The notes beneath the pieces were generated by a model, which was not told the DNA's origin, did not search any database, and was given only the letters and a program-made list of their open reading frames with translations. Shown one piece after another: positions 41,021 through 41,073 of a stretch of DNA of 41,073 nt (the first letter of the stretch is position 1; each line of letters begins with the position of its first letter). The translations under genes were made by a program, and so were the position numbers. The DNA is from Bacteroidaceae bacterium. GTDB lineage: Bacteria > Bacteroidota > Bacteroidia > Bacteroidales > Bacteroidaceae. Where the stretch lies: the NCBI GenBank assembly GCA_024401305.1, contig JAKSLI010000025.1, positions 1 to 41,073 of the forward strand, in the 5' to 3' direction.

Positions 41021-41073
41021 GTCGAGTAGAGCGGAGGGATTTCACCTCCACCCTCTCACGGAACCGTGCGTGA
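41021..41073 (-). mobile_element. 3' end of a group II intron (domains V-VI), continuing past the window
   Basis: On the bottom strand the edge reads CACGGTTCCGTGAGAGGG, the end of domain V. It is followed by a domain VI hairpin GGAGG...CCTCC with the bulged-A strand GCTCTACTCGAC. This order and these phrases are characteristic of bacterial group II introns. The inferred 3' splice point is at about 41021. The reverse transcriptase gene and the 5' end would lie to the right of the window. Confidence 0.7.

Overview
The window looks like chromosomal DNA of a gut- or rumen-type Prevotella or close relative (Bacteroidales). The evidence is the repeated Bacteroidetes promoter box TAnnTTTG (with an upstream TTTG in the best cases), the lack of clear Shine-Dalgarno sites, and families typical of the order: DUF4494, DUF5053, a KISTS-type MetG, a long LepB, and secreted proteins ending in an NLAGQ(K/R)V...GIVI..GKKV tail. 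The genus is inferred from these traits, not proven.

Layout. 1-9350: four secreted proteins (Omp28-like, S8 subtilase, YD-like repeat protein, large propeller/FN3-like protein). 9360-13785: nucleotide-sugar genes rfbC, rfbD, rfbB and manA, with a GxxExxY nuclease-like gene between rfbD and rfbB; rfbA is absent. 13883-14057: tRNA-His with promoter and terminator. 14214-17384: a Y1 (REP-type) transposase-like protein with an extra C-terminal domain, DUF5053, a coiled-coil protein and a DUF4268 nuclease-like protein. 17385-18917: no intact gene, but a dense patch of nested inverted and direct repeats around a DUF1016/YhcG-like gene remnant. 18918-22317: a Sel1/beta-barrel protein and a polysaccharide flippase. 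22330-22829: a cobalamin riboswitch with its own promoter and terminator but no evident target gene. 22833-34856: housekeeping genes (HD hydrolase, PLP-homeostasis protein, DUF4494, LMW phosphatase, lepB, dapB, cysS, menA, WG-repeat protein, metG, HhH protein). 34976-40990: a regulator fusing a RIC/YtfE-like di-iron domain to a LuxR HTH, an McrBC pair and a class III-like sirtuin. The right edge holds the 3' end of a group II intron.

The most unusual signal is a set of dispersed repeats that share one architecture: a conserved hexamer repeated in tandem with a spacer of fixed length (1, 2, 3 or 4 bases, constant within a family) whose sequence often changes, commonly arranged as two inverted arms. 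Five copies of one family have arms of exactly 27 bases. In one copy the GxxExxY nuclease-like gene fills the space between the arms: its start lies 3 bases after the left arm and its stop codon lies in the right arm. Related tandem arrays occur in frame inside rfbD, the YggS-family gene, the Sel1 protein and the secreted proteins. A second, GC-rich palindromic family supplies the stop codons of three secreted proteins, part of a signal peptide, and an in-frame linker in the HhH protein. Coding calls come from reading motifs; no database search was run.
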